A DNA stretch of 38,234 bases. Source: Oscillospiraceae bacterium. GTDB taxonomy: Bacteria > Bacillota > Clostridia > Oscillospirales > Ruminococcaceae. Each line of letters starts with the position of its first letter. Position 1 is the stretch's first letter. The stretch lies in NCBI GenBank assembly GCA_009777635.1, contig WRLK01000031.1, positions 1 through 38,234 of the forward strand, written 5' to 3'. The notes beneath the pieces are model-generated. The model saw nothing but the letters and a program-made list of their open reading frames with translations. It was not told the DNA's origin and made no database searches. The translations under genes were made by a program, and so were the position numbers. Positions 6,196-14,253 of the stretch are shown piece by piece.

Positions 6196-7368
6196 CTACA
6201 CAACGGCTGCTTCAAGGCTGAGATCGGGGATTCGCACCTCAATCTCGCGGCCCAACTCTGCGGACTTCACGATGCCGTCAATAATGGCTTGATTAATGAG
6301 AATTTGCTCGGACGGCACCGGTGCCGCGCCACCCGTTTTGATGGCGTCGGCGAAGGAGCGCAATTTTTTGTAAAACAAGCCGCCGAAGCTGTCTCCTTGT
6401 TCGTAGAGCGGAATCTCAAACTCCACCTGCTGACCGGCCACATAGCGGTAAAGCTTCATGGGACCGCCCACAGTACCGTTCCAGCACTCGGTCGAGGGGA
6501 TGCGCAGCGCGCCTTCGGTGCCGAGCAGGATCGTGTCTCCGGTGGTGTCGATGTGCATGGCCCATGCAATTCTGAAATCCAGAATAATATCGCCCTCCAG
6601 CCTGATAAATGCCGCCGCGAAGTCGTCCACCTCAAAGCGGGGGGCGTCGGTCGGATTATTGTATTTGGGATTGGGGCCGAAATAGGCGGACTTGTAGCCC
6701 GATATGGTCAACGGCTTCGGATAGCCGACGGCGTTGAGCACCATGTCCAGCGAATAACATCCGATGTCGCCCAGTGCCCCGATACCGGCGGTTTTGTCCT
6801 CAATAAAGGTGCTGTTGGGAATACCGCAACGCCTTCCTCCGCCGGTTTGGATGTAGTACACTTTGCCAAGTTCTCCGGAATCAACAATCTTTTTTATCAT
6901 CTGCATATTGTCGTCCATACGGGGCTGGAAACCCAAAGAAAGCAGCTTGCCGGACGCTTTTTCCGCGCGAACAACGTCAGCGGCCTCGTCGAGGGTGACG
7001 GTCATCGGTTTTTCCAGCAGTACGTTCACGCCTTTATTCAAGGCGTAAATGGCGCATTCGGCGTGGGTGCGGTTATATGTGCAGACACAGACCGCGTCCA
7101 AGTCGGTCTCCGCGTCCAGCATCTCTTTATGGCTGCTGTATAGGTGTACGCCGGTGATTCCGTAACGGTTAAAAAATTTTTCAGCCTTACCTTCGATAAG
7201 GTCGGCGGCGGCGATGATCTTCACATCAGGCATCTTTACAATGCTCTCTATATATGACTCGGCAATCCAGCCGGTGCCGATTATGCCGAATTTTAAGATG
7301 CGGCTTGTATCTACGGCACCATCGTCGTGTACTGTGGGCGTGAATTGAGATAATACTTTGTCAGACAT
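6196..7368 (-). CDS. Gfo/Idh/MocA family oxidoreductase
   Basis: A 390-residue NAD(P)-dependent sugar oxidoreductase. The Rossmann motif GIIGTGWIAESY lies at about residues 28-39, after an N-terminal extension of about 25 residues. The conserved EKP motif is at residues 119-121 (LLEKPMT), and DIGCYSLD (around residue 205) is the segment that carries the catalytic region in this family. The C-terminal beta-sheet domain is complete. GGGAGG stands ahead of the ATG at 7368, 17 bases after the stop of the isomerase gene, so the two are surely cotranscribed. Pairing of a Gfo/Idh enzyme with a TIM-barrel isomerase is typical of inositol-like or keto-sugar pathways. The actual substrate is unknown. 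Confidence 0.9.
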   Translation of the reverse strand: MSDKVLSQFTPTVHDDGAVDTSRILKFGIIGTGWIAESYIESIVKMPDVKIIAAADLIEGKAEKFFNRYGITGVHLYSSHKEMLDAETDLDAVCVCTYNRTHAECAIYALNKGVNVLLEKPMTVTLDEAADVVRAEKASGKLLSLGFQPRMDDNMQMIKKIVDSGELGKVYYIQTGGGRRCGIPNSTFIEDKTAGIGALGDIGCYSLDMVLNAVGYPKPLTISGYKSAYFGPNPKYNNPTDAPRFEVDDFAAAFIRLEGDIILDFRIAWAMHIDTTGDTILLGTEGALRIPSTECWNGTVGGPMKLYRYVAGQQVEFEIPLYEQGDSFGGLFYKKLRSFADAIKTGGAAPVPSEQILINQAIIDGIVKSAELGREIEVRIPDLSLEAAVV

Positions 7369-7385
7369 GGGTGGTTCCTCCCTAA

Positions 7386-8198
7386 TTATAAGCTTTTCAA
7401 ATATTGGATGCTCATTTCAGCACATTCCATGGGTGTTTTGCCCATACTGGACTGGTCTTGCTCAACTACTAGCCACTTGGCTCCGGCATCATTCGCGGCG
7501 GCTAAAATGGAGGGAATATTCTGTTGGCCATGTCCGAGCGGACGAAATTCAAATCCGACTGCTTTTTCTTTGTTATCGGATTCAATGCCAATCAGCTCGT
7601 AGGCGCCTTCCGGGCCGCTGTCACCCATCACGAAATCTTTAAGATGCACCACAGGCGCACGTCCGGCGTATTTACGCAGATAAGCGGGCGCGTCCACACC
7701 TGCGGCGGCGACCCAGCAGGTATCAAGCTCGGTTTGAAGCAACTCGGCGGGGATGGTATTATAGAGGACATCCAGCGCGTACTCGCCGCCGATTTTTTGG
7801 AATTCAAAATCATGGTTATGATATAACATTGTCATTCCGAGCTTGTGAGCCGTTTCAGCCAGCATCCGTATACCCGCGAGTGCTTCCTGTCCCTTTTCGG
7901 CGCCTATGCGGTATTCCTCTGTCAGATACGGGACGGCAACATACGGGCAGCCGATTTCCTTATAACGTCCCAAAACGTCGTCGGGAGCGTCAATCATTTC
8001 CGCATAAGGCACATGCGCCGAGACAGGGATCAGACCGATATCGGCGAGCAGGGACTTGACCTCGGTGGCTGTGCGGTCGCACAGCCCCGCGAACTCAACT
8101 CCTTCATAGCCCATGAGCTTTACCTTGCGCAGTGACCCTTCGAAGTCATCCTGCATGTCGTCGCGGATAGAATATAACTGTAATGCGATTGGTAACAT
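7386..8198 (-). CDS. Sugar phosphate isomerase/epimerase (xylose-isomerase-like TIM barrel)
   Basis: A 270-residue single-domain TIM barrel of the IolE/hydroxypyruvate-isomerase-like group. Metal-site landmarks are YHNHDFEF (126-133), ELDTCWVAAAG (157-167, including Asp159), HLKD (His185) and VVEQDQS (Glu246). The ATG at 8198 is preceded by AGGAGG at proper spacing; an in-frame start 15 codons earlier lacks a ribosome site and is less likely. It sits between a deleted and an intact Gfo/Idh gene, which suggests it once worked with two dehydrogenases. It is expected in the cytoplasm with a divalent metal, converting an imported sugar or its oxidised product. Confidence 0.9.
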   Translation of the reverse strand: MLPIALQLYSIRDDMQDDFEGSLRKVKLMGYEGVEFAGLCDRTATEVKSLLADIGLIPVSAHVPYAEMIDAPDDVLGRYKEIGCPYVAVPYLTEEYRIGAEKGQEALAGIRMLAETAHKLGMTMLYHNHDFEFQKIGGEYALDVLYNTIPAELLQTELDTCWVAAAGVDAPAYLRKYAGRAPVVHLKDFVMGDSGPEGAYELIGIESDNKEKAVGFEFRPLGHGQQNIPSILAAANDAGAKWLVVEQDQSSMGKTPMECAEMSIQYLKSL

Positions 8199-8258
8199 GA
8201 TTGATCCTCCTGAATATGTAATATTTATTGATTTGGTGGTCAACCGGGCTGCATGGCA

Positions 8259-8782
8259 TTATAAAGATACTGCCTGACCAAGCGCGACTGATTCAAAAAT
8301 AGCCTCCATCACCTGCATTACCCGCATTACCTCGCTTGGTTTAACGATTAGCTCCGCATCATGCAAAACCGCGTCATATACATTGCGGTAATCTCCCGGG
8401 ATCCCCCTTGAACCGTGAACCCGGCTTTCAATGTTAAAGACGGCTCCCAATGTATTTTTATCGTATATCTCCTTGACTGCCAGAAAATCCTCATCCCAGC
8501 GGCGGTTTTGATGCACGGTGAACAGCACGCCGTTTTTTTCCGCGCAAGCAAGCATTTCGGCAAATTGTCTGCTGTCCAAAGCTGCCGGTTTCTCGCAGAC
8601 CACATGCTTGCCGGCATTCATGGCTTTAACGGCTATGGGAAGGTGAACGTCGTCCGGGGTAGCGATGGTAACGGCCTTTACCTCATCATCAATAAAAAGT
8701 GCATATGAAACAAGAAATATTGAGAGATATCTCTACTAAATAAACATGGGGGGCATGAAATAATGGGATATACAACACTCAT
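8259..8782 (-). pseudogene. Gfo/Idh/MocA oxidoreductase gene with N-terminal and internal deletions
   Basis: The frame from 8732 to 8259 carries ALFIDDEVKAVTIATPDDVH, then AGKHVVCEKPAALD, the classic end of a Gfo/Idh Rossmann domain. It continues to GSRGIPGDYR and then jumps directly to NVYDAVLHDAELIVKPSEVM and the final helix. An intact family member would have roughly 170 residues of catalytic beta-sheet domain between those two segments. The first part, including the GxGxxG nucleotide motif, is also absent: an ATG with an upstream GGAG at 8782 opens a frame that soon shifts out of phase. A good promoter at 8814-8842 remains. Transcription may still read into the downstream isomerase gene. 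No active enzyme is expected. Confidence 0.85.
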
Positions 8783-8813
8783 AAGGCTCACTCTCCTACA
8801 ATTGCTTATCCGT

Positions 8814-8842
8814 ATTATAGCATAAGACTTGTCTCATATGAA
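8814..8842 (-). promoter_or_regulatory. Predicted promoter for the distal catabolic genes
   Basis: Minus-strand -35 TTCATA (8842-8837), 17-base spacer, perfect -10 TATAAT (8819-8814). The first ATG downstream is the start of the deleted Gfo/Idh gene (8782), followed by the isomerase, the intact Gfo/Idh and URO-D genes. Confidence 0.55.
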
Positions 8843-9050
8843 GAATTTTAGATAATCGGCACAAATTTATGAACAAACAACATATACCGTTATTATATGG
8901 AAATATCTTAGAACCTGTATTTAAAAAGGCAACAATCTAACTAAAATCTTCCACGAATAAATGTGTTCTATTTTACCTTTTCCTATTTATCTCGCCATTC
9001 TTCACATCCATTTCCTTCGTTTTTTGAGAAAATTAACACCGGGTAAACCG

Positions 9051-9093
9051 GCATATAAAAATCTACCGGCATAGCCGGTAGATTTTTATATGC
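9051..9093. repeat. Perfect 20-bp inverted repeat with 3-base loop
   Basis: The left arm 9051-9070 (starting GCATATAAAAATCTACCGGC) is the exact reverse complement of 9074-9093, with loop ATA. It lies about 70 bases beyond the tnpA stop, where IS200/IS605 elements carry their right-end hairpin. It could also act as a terminator for the upstream transporter operon. Confidence 0.75.
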
Positions 9094-9117
9094 GGGCAAA
9101 GCCCTATTTTACTAGCG

Positions 9118-9131
9118 GCGCCTTAAGGCGC
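9118..9131. repeat. 14-bp perfect palindrome GCGCCTTAAGGCGC
   Basis: A self-complementary 14-mer between the tnpA fragment stop and the larger hairpin. Such small GC-rich palindromes are common in the 3' region of IS200/IS605-type elements. Confidence 0.6.
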
Positions 9132-9162
9132 TTTCTACGGTCTGCAACTTGCGAAGGGATTG

Positions 9163-9345
9163 TTACTTGCTACCCGTGAACGGGTCGGCATACTCTTTCA
9201 TTGTCATTTGCTCGGACACTTGGTCTTCCTTGAGCTGATTTCGGATATATTCCGCAATGCGTTTTGTGCTTTTCCCTGTCGTGTCCACGTAATATCCCCT
9301 GCACCAGAAGCTTCTGTTCCCATACTTGTACTTCAAATTACGGCT
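9163..9345 (-). mobile_element. IS200/IS605 family TnpA C-terminal fragment
   Basis: About 60 codons encode the end of a Y1 transposase: NLKYKYGNRSFWCRGYYVDT, then GKSTKRIAEYIRNQL, a K/E-rich link, and MKEYADPFTGSK before TAA at 9165-9163. This matches the conserved C-terminus of IS200/IS605 TnpA. The catalytic HUH motif and most of the protein are missing: an in-frame TAG at 9348-9346 precedes the fragment. The catalytic tyrosine, in the helix shortly before QL in intact proteins, appears to be kept in EYIRNQL. No TnpB partner is present. The element is dead but its right-end hairpins remain. Confidence 0.85.
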
Positions 9346-9379
9346 CTAAACCGTTCTCTAGAGGTCATGCCTTTCCCCC

Positions 9380-10972
9380 TTATCCCTGAAGCGTGTTTCC
9401 GTTTAAAAACAGGACAGGAACCAACATTTCCGTGTTTCTCCCGTCAACGGTTATCTCAATAATAAAACGATTGATGCTTGCAGGAATTTCTTCGTTTGAC
9501 AACGTAAACTCAACTTCGGTCGGATTTTTGATAAAAGCGTGACTCACATAGATTTGCCCCTGTTTTGACGGGGCTATCCGGAAGCCGTCGGGTGCGTGCC
9601 ACTTAAAATTGAACGTCGCGGGAGTTTTGTATTTATTCTCAATCCGCAGCTTGATTGTTTTGTTTGCGCCGTTTTTCATATAGGCGTCGCCTGCGTAATC
9701 TACTGTGATTTCAAAAAACGGGAAGCTGAACACAACACCGTTTAGATATTCGTAAGCGGCTGCAAAATCACTGCCTGCAAACAACAACTTCTTATTTAAA
9801 CCGGTCAAATCCGTTTCTTTGGATTGGTCAATCTCAATATCCAGATGGTTGCGTAAGATGACTTGTTTTGCGATACGCGTTACCCTGTCGGTCAACTCAT
9901 CGATTGTTGCGGGTACCAAACGCCTGACGCCGGGAGTTGCCGTGAATCTTCTCTCTTTCGGTATACTCCACCTTTTAGGCAGAGAATACATGGGGTCTTC
10001 GAGCTCCCCTAGGTTTATGCACATGGTTTTTATGCTTCTCCCAATTGGCTGCATCCATTTTTCAGGAATCGCACCGACGCCGTTGATGATTCCCAATATT
10101 GAACCGATCGTCGCCGCGGTGCAGTCCGTGTCCTCGCCGCAGTTTACGGCAGTACACAGGGATTTTCCGAAATCACCTTCGCCGTACAAAAGCCCGATAA
10201 CGACAATGCCGATGTTGCTTGGCGCGTCCCAGCCGAGCGTACCGTCTGCATAACCTTTTTCCAAATCCTCTTTGGATATTTCTTTCCAGTGCGCAAAAAA
10301 CTCGCCCCTATAATGCTTGAGGATTTCTTCACGGGCTTCTTCCCATGTTTTCCCCAACTGATAGCATTCTCGAGCGCATTTGACAGCACCGGCCACCCCG
10401 GAATCCGCGGGAATATAAGACAAGCCAATATCTATCAGTTTATTGATATCGCTCTCCACAAAAGCGGCGCTTTCCAAGGCGGCGCAAAACGCTTCCGCGT
10501 AAACGCCCTCGCCGTTTCCGTGGTCAATCATCGCGTCCTCAAAAGCGTATCTTACGGCAACCTCGGGATACCCCGGCGCGATACACGCCCATATCTCTGA
10601 ACGGATAAACGCCCCGCAGCTATTTTTAAAAACATTGTCCATCGCGCCGCTGAGGGGCGGGAGAAGCCCACGCTTCATATTGATTTTTGCAGTGCCGTAC
10701 TCCATCCAATGCGGTGTGACATATAACGCCCAATACTCGCTTAAAATTGCGGAGTTTACGTCAACGCCCTGCTCCTCAAGGGCGACTAGCCAGAGAAGCT
10801 GGATATCCAAATCATCGTTGGGCAGCGGGTTGCCGTCAAGCTCCTGCCTATAAAAGCTGATGTCGTTTTTCCGCCTTGCCCATTCGTCGGGAGCGCCAAG
10901 TGTTCCGCCGATATTTTTGCCCATCCAGCACCCGAGCACCTTGTTTTTGTAATCCGCTAAATTCATTATCAT
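9380..10972 (-). CDS. ADP-ribosylglycohydrolase-fold protein with C-terminal beta domain
   Basis: A 530-residue protein. Residues 1 to about 330 form an ADP-ribosylglycohydrolase (DraG/ARH) all-helical domain. The metal-binding motifs are visible: NDDLDIQ at 52-58 and GEDTDCTAATIG at 279-290. The usual GDALG box is GGTLGAP here. Residues of about 420-530 make an extra beta-rich domain that I do not recognise. No signal peptide is present, so it is cytoplasmic. GGAG stands nine bases before the ATG, 15 bases after the permease stop, which makes it the fourth gene of the transporter operon. In this setting it more likely cleaves a glycosidic bond of an imported compound than reverses protein ADP-ribosylation; that is an inference. 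Confidence 0.85.
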   Translation of the reverse strand: MIMNLADYKNKVLGCWMGKNIGGTLGAPDEWARRKNDISFYRQELDGNPLPNDDLDIQLLWLVALEEQGVDVNSAILSEYWALYVTPHWMEYGTAKINMKRGLLPPLSGAMDNVFKNSCGAFIRSEIWACIAPGYPEVAVRYAFEDAMIDHGNGEGVYAEAFCAALESAAFVESDINKLIDIGLSYIPADSGVAGAVKCARECYQLGKTWEEAREEILKHYRGEFFAHWKEISKEDLEKGYADGTLGWDAPSNIGIVVIGLLYGEGDFGKSLCTAVNCGEDTDCTAATIGSILGIINGVGAIPEKWMQPIGRSIKTMCINLGELEDPMYSLPKRWSIPKERRFTATPGVRRLVPATIDELTDRVTRIAKQVILRNHLDIEIDQSKETDLTGLNKKLLFAGSDFAAAYEYLNGVVFSFPFFEITVDYAGDAYMKNGANKTIKLRIENKYKTPATFNFKWHAPDGFRIAPSKQGQIYVSHAFIKNPTEVEFTLSNEEIPASINRFIIEITVDGRNTEMLVPVLFLNGNTLQG

Positions 10973-10987
10973 AAAAACGCACTCCTT

Positions 10988-11812
10988 TTATCCTTTGACA
11001 GAACCCGCCACCATACCTTTGTAAAAATACCTTTGCAGACTCAAAAACAGTATGACCGGTGGAATGATCGCAAAAATCGCTAATGCAAATATCGGTCCGT
11101 AATCAGAACGGTGTTCCCCCATGAAAGAGTACATGCCGATTGTCAATGTCATTTTATTGGTTGTTGTTATAAAAAGCAAAGGGTTCATAAAGTCGTTCCA
11201 AATAAATACCAACGTCGTGACGATAACCGAAACGGTAGCGGGCTTGAGCAAGGGAAAGATAATAAAAACAAATGTCCTGATAAGGCCGCAGCCGTCAATC
11301 AGCGCGGCTTGATCAAGCTCTCGCGGAACTGATTTAATAAAGCCCGTATATATGAGGATGGCAAATGAGAGGAACGTGCCGATTTGCACCACGTTAAGCG
11401 CCCCCAGCTTATTCATCAGCCCAAGGCTTCTGATGAGGGTAAAGAGCGGCAGCATACCCGATTGAAAGGGAATCATGAATCCGCTTAAAAAGATAATATA
11501 AATCACGGTAAACATTTTATTTTTTGCCCTTGCCAAGGAATACGAGGCAAGAGAGCTTAGTGCAATCAAAAAAAAGATAGATACAACCGCGACAAGAACA
11601 CTGTTGAAATATATCCTCGGCAGATTGACCCTGCGAAGTACCGTTTCAAAATTCCCGGTAAAAAACTCGGTGGGCATCGCAAGAGGAACGTGTATCTGCG
11701 CGGGTGTCTTAATGCTTGATAAAAAGATGTAACCGATAGGTACGACAACCAGCAAGGAGAGCAGAAGTATTACAATTTCCAGCAAAATACTTCCTCTTTT
11801 TTCTTTTTCCAT
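10988..11812 (-). CDS. CUT1 carbohydrate ABC transporter permease (MalG type)
   Basis: A 274-residue inner-membrane permease with six predicted helices. The EAA loop that contacts the ATPase is ELDQAALIDGCG (165-176) followed by IIFPLLKPA, and the protein ends with a typical MVAGSVKG tail. GGGAGG lies ten bases before the ATG, which overlaps the stop of the MalF-type gene as TAATG. It is the third gene of the operon. No ATP-binding subunit is encoded in the window, so it must use a shared MsmK/UgpC-type ATPase from elsewhere, as many Bacillota CUT1 systems do. The substrate is probably an oligosaccharide or glycoside. Confidence 0.95.
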   Translation of the reverse strand: MEKEKRGSILLEIVILLLSLLVVVPIGYIFLSSIKTPAQIHVPLAMPTEFFTGNFETVLRRVNLPRIYFNSVLVAVVSIFFLIALSSLASYSLARAKNKMFTVIYIIFLSGFMIPFQSGMLPLFTLIRSLGLMNKLGALNVVQIGTFLSFAILIYTGFIKSVPRELDQAALIDGCGLIRTFVFIIFPLLKPATVSVIVTTLVFIWNDFMNPLLFITTTNKMTLTIGMYSFMGEHRSDYGPIFALAIFAIIPPVILFLSLQRYFYKGMVAGSVKG

Positions 11813-12699
11813 TAGAGTTCAACCTCCCTGCTTCTGGTGAGTTTAAGCTGCAAAATAGAAACAACTGCGATTACCGAAAAGAAAACCACGGAAATAGCAG
11901 AAGCGTAACCCATCTTGCCCTGCCGAAAGCCCAGCTCATAGATTACGGTGCCCACGGTTTCGGTTGCGTACCCGGGACCGCCATTTGTCAAAACAAAGGG
12001 TAACTCAAATGTTTTTAGCCCGTTTACCAAATTCAAAAACGTCAAGATTGTAACGGAAGGCATGAGCATTGGAAATGTTATCTTGAAAAACGCTTGCAGC
12101 TTTGTCGCCCCGTCAATATGTCCCGCTTCATAATAATCGGGGGGGATACTCTGCAACCCCGCCAGATAAATGACTGAACCAAATCCAACCCATTGCCAGC
12201 TATTCGTCAGCATCAGCATGGGCAGGGCAGTCCGGATGGTGCCGAACCAGTCCTCGGCAAGGTGCGAAAACCCGATTTGGCTTATCAGCGCGTTGAACAA
12301 ACCGCTGTATTGAAAGATGTTGCCAAATATCGGGGATATGATAAGTATGCTGAACAGGCACGGAATATAAAACACGGCCTTGTAATATCCCTGCAACCGC
12401 AATTTACTGTCAAGCGCCAATGCAAGCGCCAAAGAAAGCACATTTTGTATAATAGCCGCGTATAAGCCTATTAGAATGGTATTCCATATTCCGGCTTTTA
12501 TCAGCTTGTCGTCCGGCAGAGCGGCGTAATTTTCAAGCCCGACAAAGTTTTTATGAAGCGATATGCCGCTCCAATCCGTGAAAGAATAAAAGATACTATT
12601 GATAAAAGGATAATATACAATCATCAAGAAAACAAAAAGCGCCGGTAAGGTCAATAGAAAGTAACCGAGCATCGTCTTTCTTTCAAGGCTCATTTTCAT
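11812..12699 (-). CDS. CUT1 sugar ABC transporter permease (MalF type)
   Basis: A 295-residue permease with six predicted membrane helices, the first at about residues 11-35. The EAA loop is YEAGHIDGATKLQAFFKITF (from residue 190), with the conserved glycine at 197. The periplasmic insertion found in Escherichia coli MalF is absent, as is usual in Gram-positive members. It is separated from the binding-protein gene by 91 bases carrying a hairpin (12719-12758), and overlaps the next permease by one base. It forms the membrane channel with the MalG-type partner. Confidence 0.95.
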   Translation of the reverse strand: MKMSLERKTMLGYFLLTLPALFVFLMIVYYPFINSIFYSFTDWSGISLHKNFVGLENYAALPDDKLIKAGIWNTILIGLYAAIIQNVLSLALALALDSKLRLQGYYKAVFYIPCLFSILIISPIFGNIFQYSGLFNALISQIGFSHLAEDWFGTIRTALPMLMLTNSWQWVGFGSVIYLAGLQSIPPDYYEAGHIDGATKLQAFFKITFPMLMPSVTILTFLNLVNGLKTFELPFVLTNGGPGYATETVGTVIYELGFRQGKMGYASAISVVFFSVIAVVSILQLKLTRSREVEL

Positions 12700-12718
12700 A
12701 ACAACACCCCAATATTAA

Positions 12719-12758
12719 GAGCCTATATTCAGGGATATAAAGACCGGAATACAGGCTC
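12719..12758 (-). promoter_or_regulatory. Intercistronic stem-loop between binding protein and permease
   Basis: On the minus strand GAGCCT and TATTC pair with GAATA and AGGCTC around an interior mismatch and a loop of about 16 bases. There is no strong T-tract, so rather than full termination it probably stabilises the binding-protein mRNA and lowers permease expression. This arrangement is common in binding-protein-dependent operons. Confidence 0.5.
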
Positions 12759-12790
12759 TCAGCAAATGAAATCAAGTTAGCATGAATGGG

Positions 12791-14134
12791 TTACGGGCGG
12801 GACAACTGGCCTTTATCTTTGTCATAAGCCGCGTCCATCTCGGCCAGTGCTTCGTCAATGTCCACCTGCTCGCCTGCCAGCATGAGCTGGAGTGTCTTCT
12901 CATTTATCTGATGGAAAGACGCGGGAGTATAGGTGTAAATGTATTCCGTTGTGACGATTCCGCTTGACATTGCGGCAGTGTATTCCTTTTGCGCATCCGG
13001 CAGATTTATGTTTGTGATGTCAGTCCTCGCCGGGAGGCAATGCTTCCACTCCGCAAAGAGCAGGCTTCCGTCATAAGAGCCGAGGTATCTGATAAAATCC
13101 ATAGCCGCGTCATGGTTTTTGCTGTGCGCGTTTACAGTGAAGATTGTCGCCGGGCTGTAAATGAATCCCTTGTTTCCGTCATCGAAAGCGATGGAGAAAA
13201 ACCCGTAATTTACGTCTTCACCGTGGTTTTCACTGATGGTGTCGCCCACAATCCAGTCACCCTGAACCGTCATTGCAATTTCACCCGCAAACATTTGCGC
13301 CCGAAGCTGGTCAAATCCCAATCCGACGGAACCCCTGTTTATATAGCCTTTTTCGATGATTTCCTGTACCGCCGCGTAAGCCGGCCTGAAATCTTTTGCA
13401 AACGTTGTGTTGCCGTCGTAGCGGTCTGTGCGGAAATTCGGGTTTGCTGCGAGAACATTCGCAATCAGCGGATTCATAAACCAGTTGAGCGTCCATGCAT
13501 CTTTTCCGCTGAAACCGACAGGCGCAATCCCCGCGGCGGCGATTTTTTCGCAGACATCAAGCAATTCGGCGAAAGTTGACGGCGGCTGTACTCCTACCGC
13601 GTTAAAAACATCTTTGTTGTAGAAGAATCCGGCCCCATTGCCCTCCAGGCAGATACCATACGCTTTGCCGTTATGTGTCAGCGCCGCTTTTGTTACATCG
13701 GTATAGCTGCTGATAAATTCTTCGTTGCTAAGGTCGGTTAGTATGCCATCGTTCGCAAATTGTGCGAACATCTGCCCGACGTCAACTTGAATAATATCGG
13801 GGGCTTGCTCCGCTCCTGCAAGCACTCTTGTGGTCAAAACCTGGTTGTATTGGTCGGCGGGGATAACTTCATAATTGAGTTCAATATGCGGAAGTTCCCT
13901 TGCGAGCGCCTCTTGCAGTGAAGAGGTGTAAAAAGAATCGAACCTGTACCAAGAGGTCAGGTTAATGGTTGTCTTTTCTGCCGGTGCAGGTTCAGCCGCC
14001 GCAGGGCTTTCAGCAGGCGCGGATTGGGCAGCAGGGCTTTCGGCGGGTGCAGGCGTGACGGAATTCCCCCCGCAACCTATAAATATGGCAATAATCAGAA
14101 AAGCAGAAACTAAGATGCAAATTGCTTTTTTCAC
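12791..14134 (-). CDS. Extracellular solute-binding lipoprotein (CUT1, family 1)
   Basis: A 447-residue sugar-binding lipoprotein. The start chosen is GTG at 14134, just after AAGGAGG; a longer frame from an ATG 21 codons upstream would bury that ribosome site. Residues 1-20 form a lipoprotein signal ending FIG before Cys21, which should be acylated and anchored to the membrane. Residues of about 24-54 are a flexible Ala/Pro/Glu linker with APAESPAA repeats. The body has the family order, with NGKAYGICLEGNG, NKDVFNAVG, and GEIAMTVQGDW near the centre. It is the first gene of the transporter operon, behind the promoter at 14174-14202, and is expected to be induced through the YesMN-type pair upstream. 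Confidence 0.95.
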   Translation of the reverse strand: MKKAICILVSAFLIIAIFIGCGGNSVTPAPAESPAAQSAPAESPAAAEPAPAEKTTINLTSWYRFDSFYTSSLQEALARELPHIELNYEVIPADQYNQVLTTRVLAGAEQAPDIIQVDVGQMFAQFANDGILTDLSNEEFISSYTDVTKAALTHNGKAYGICLEGNGAGFFYNKDVFNAVGVQPPSTFAELLDVCEKIAAAGIAPVGFSGKDAWTLNWFMNPLIANVLAANPNFRTDRYDGNTTFAKDFRPAYAAVQEIIEKGYINRGSVGLGFDQLRAQMFAGEIAMTVQGDWIVGDTISENHGEDVNYGFFSIAFDDGNKGFIYSPATIFTVNAHSKNHDAAMDFIRYLGSYDGSLLFAEWKHCLPARTDITNINLPDAQKEYTAAMSSGIVTTEYIYTYTPASFHQINEKTLQLMLAGEQVDIDEALAEMDAAYDKDKGQLSRP

Positions 14135-14173
14135 AAAAATATCCTCCTTCTTACAGCTTAATTGTGTAATCTT

Positions 14174-14202
14174 ATTGTAGAATATGCTTTTATTCATATC
14201 AA
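14174..14202 (-). promoter_or_regulatory. Predicted promoter of the transporter operon
   Basis: Minus-strand -35 TTGATA (14202-14197), 17-base spacer, -10 TACAAT (14179-14174), both one mismatch or close to consensus. It lies directly after the terminator of the regulator operon and 40 bases before the GTG of the binding protein. Confidence 0.6.
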
Positions 14203-14205
14203 GGC

Positions 14206-14248
14206 GAAAAAAATAATAAGAGGTGTATTTTTTTAACCTCTTATTATT
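14206..14248 (-). terminator. Rho-independent terminator of the YesM/YesN-type operon
   Basis: Perfect 12-base arms AATAATAAGAGG and CCTCTTATTATT (14212-14223 and 14237-14248), followed on the minus strand by a run of eight T. It starts six bases after the response-regulator stop and separates the regulator operon from the transporter operon. Confidence 0.85.
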
Positions 14249-14253
14249 TAGGC

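Larger units (their letters stand above)
8783..9379. other. Gene-free stretch with promoter and IS200/IS605 scar
   Basis: This 597-base interval between the ADP-ribosylglycohydrolase-like gene and the deleted Gfo/Idh gene contains a minus-strand promoter (8814-8842). From 8843 to about 9040 it is AT-rich sequence with nothing recognised. The 9051-9345 part is the remnant right side of an IS200/IS605-type element. The insertion probably separated the transporter genes from the distal catabolic genes, which now have their own promoter. Confidence 0.55.

Noticed and set aside
6289-7143. Plus-strand open frame of 284 codons opposite the Gfo/Idh gene
   Set aside because: It is an antisense shadow of a well-supported gene with Rossmann and EKP motifs; no domain or ribosome site was seen.
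9051-9350. Possible TnpB guide-RNA (omega RNA) at the IS right end
   Set aside because: No tnpB gene or remnant is present and the element fragment is of the tnpA side only.
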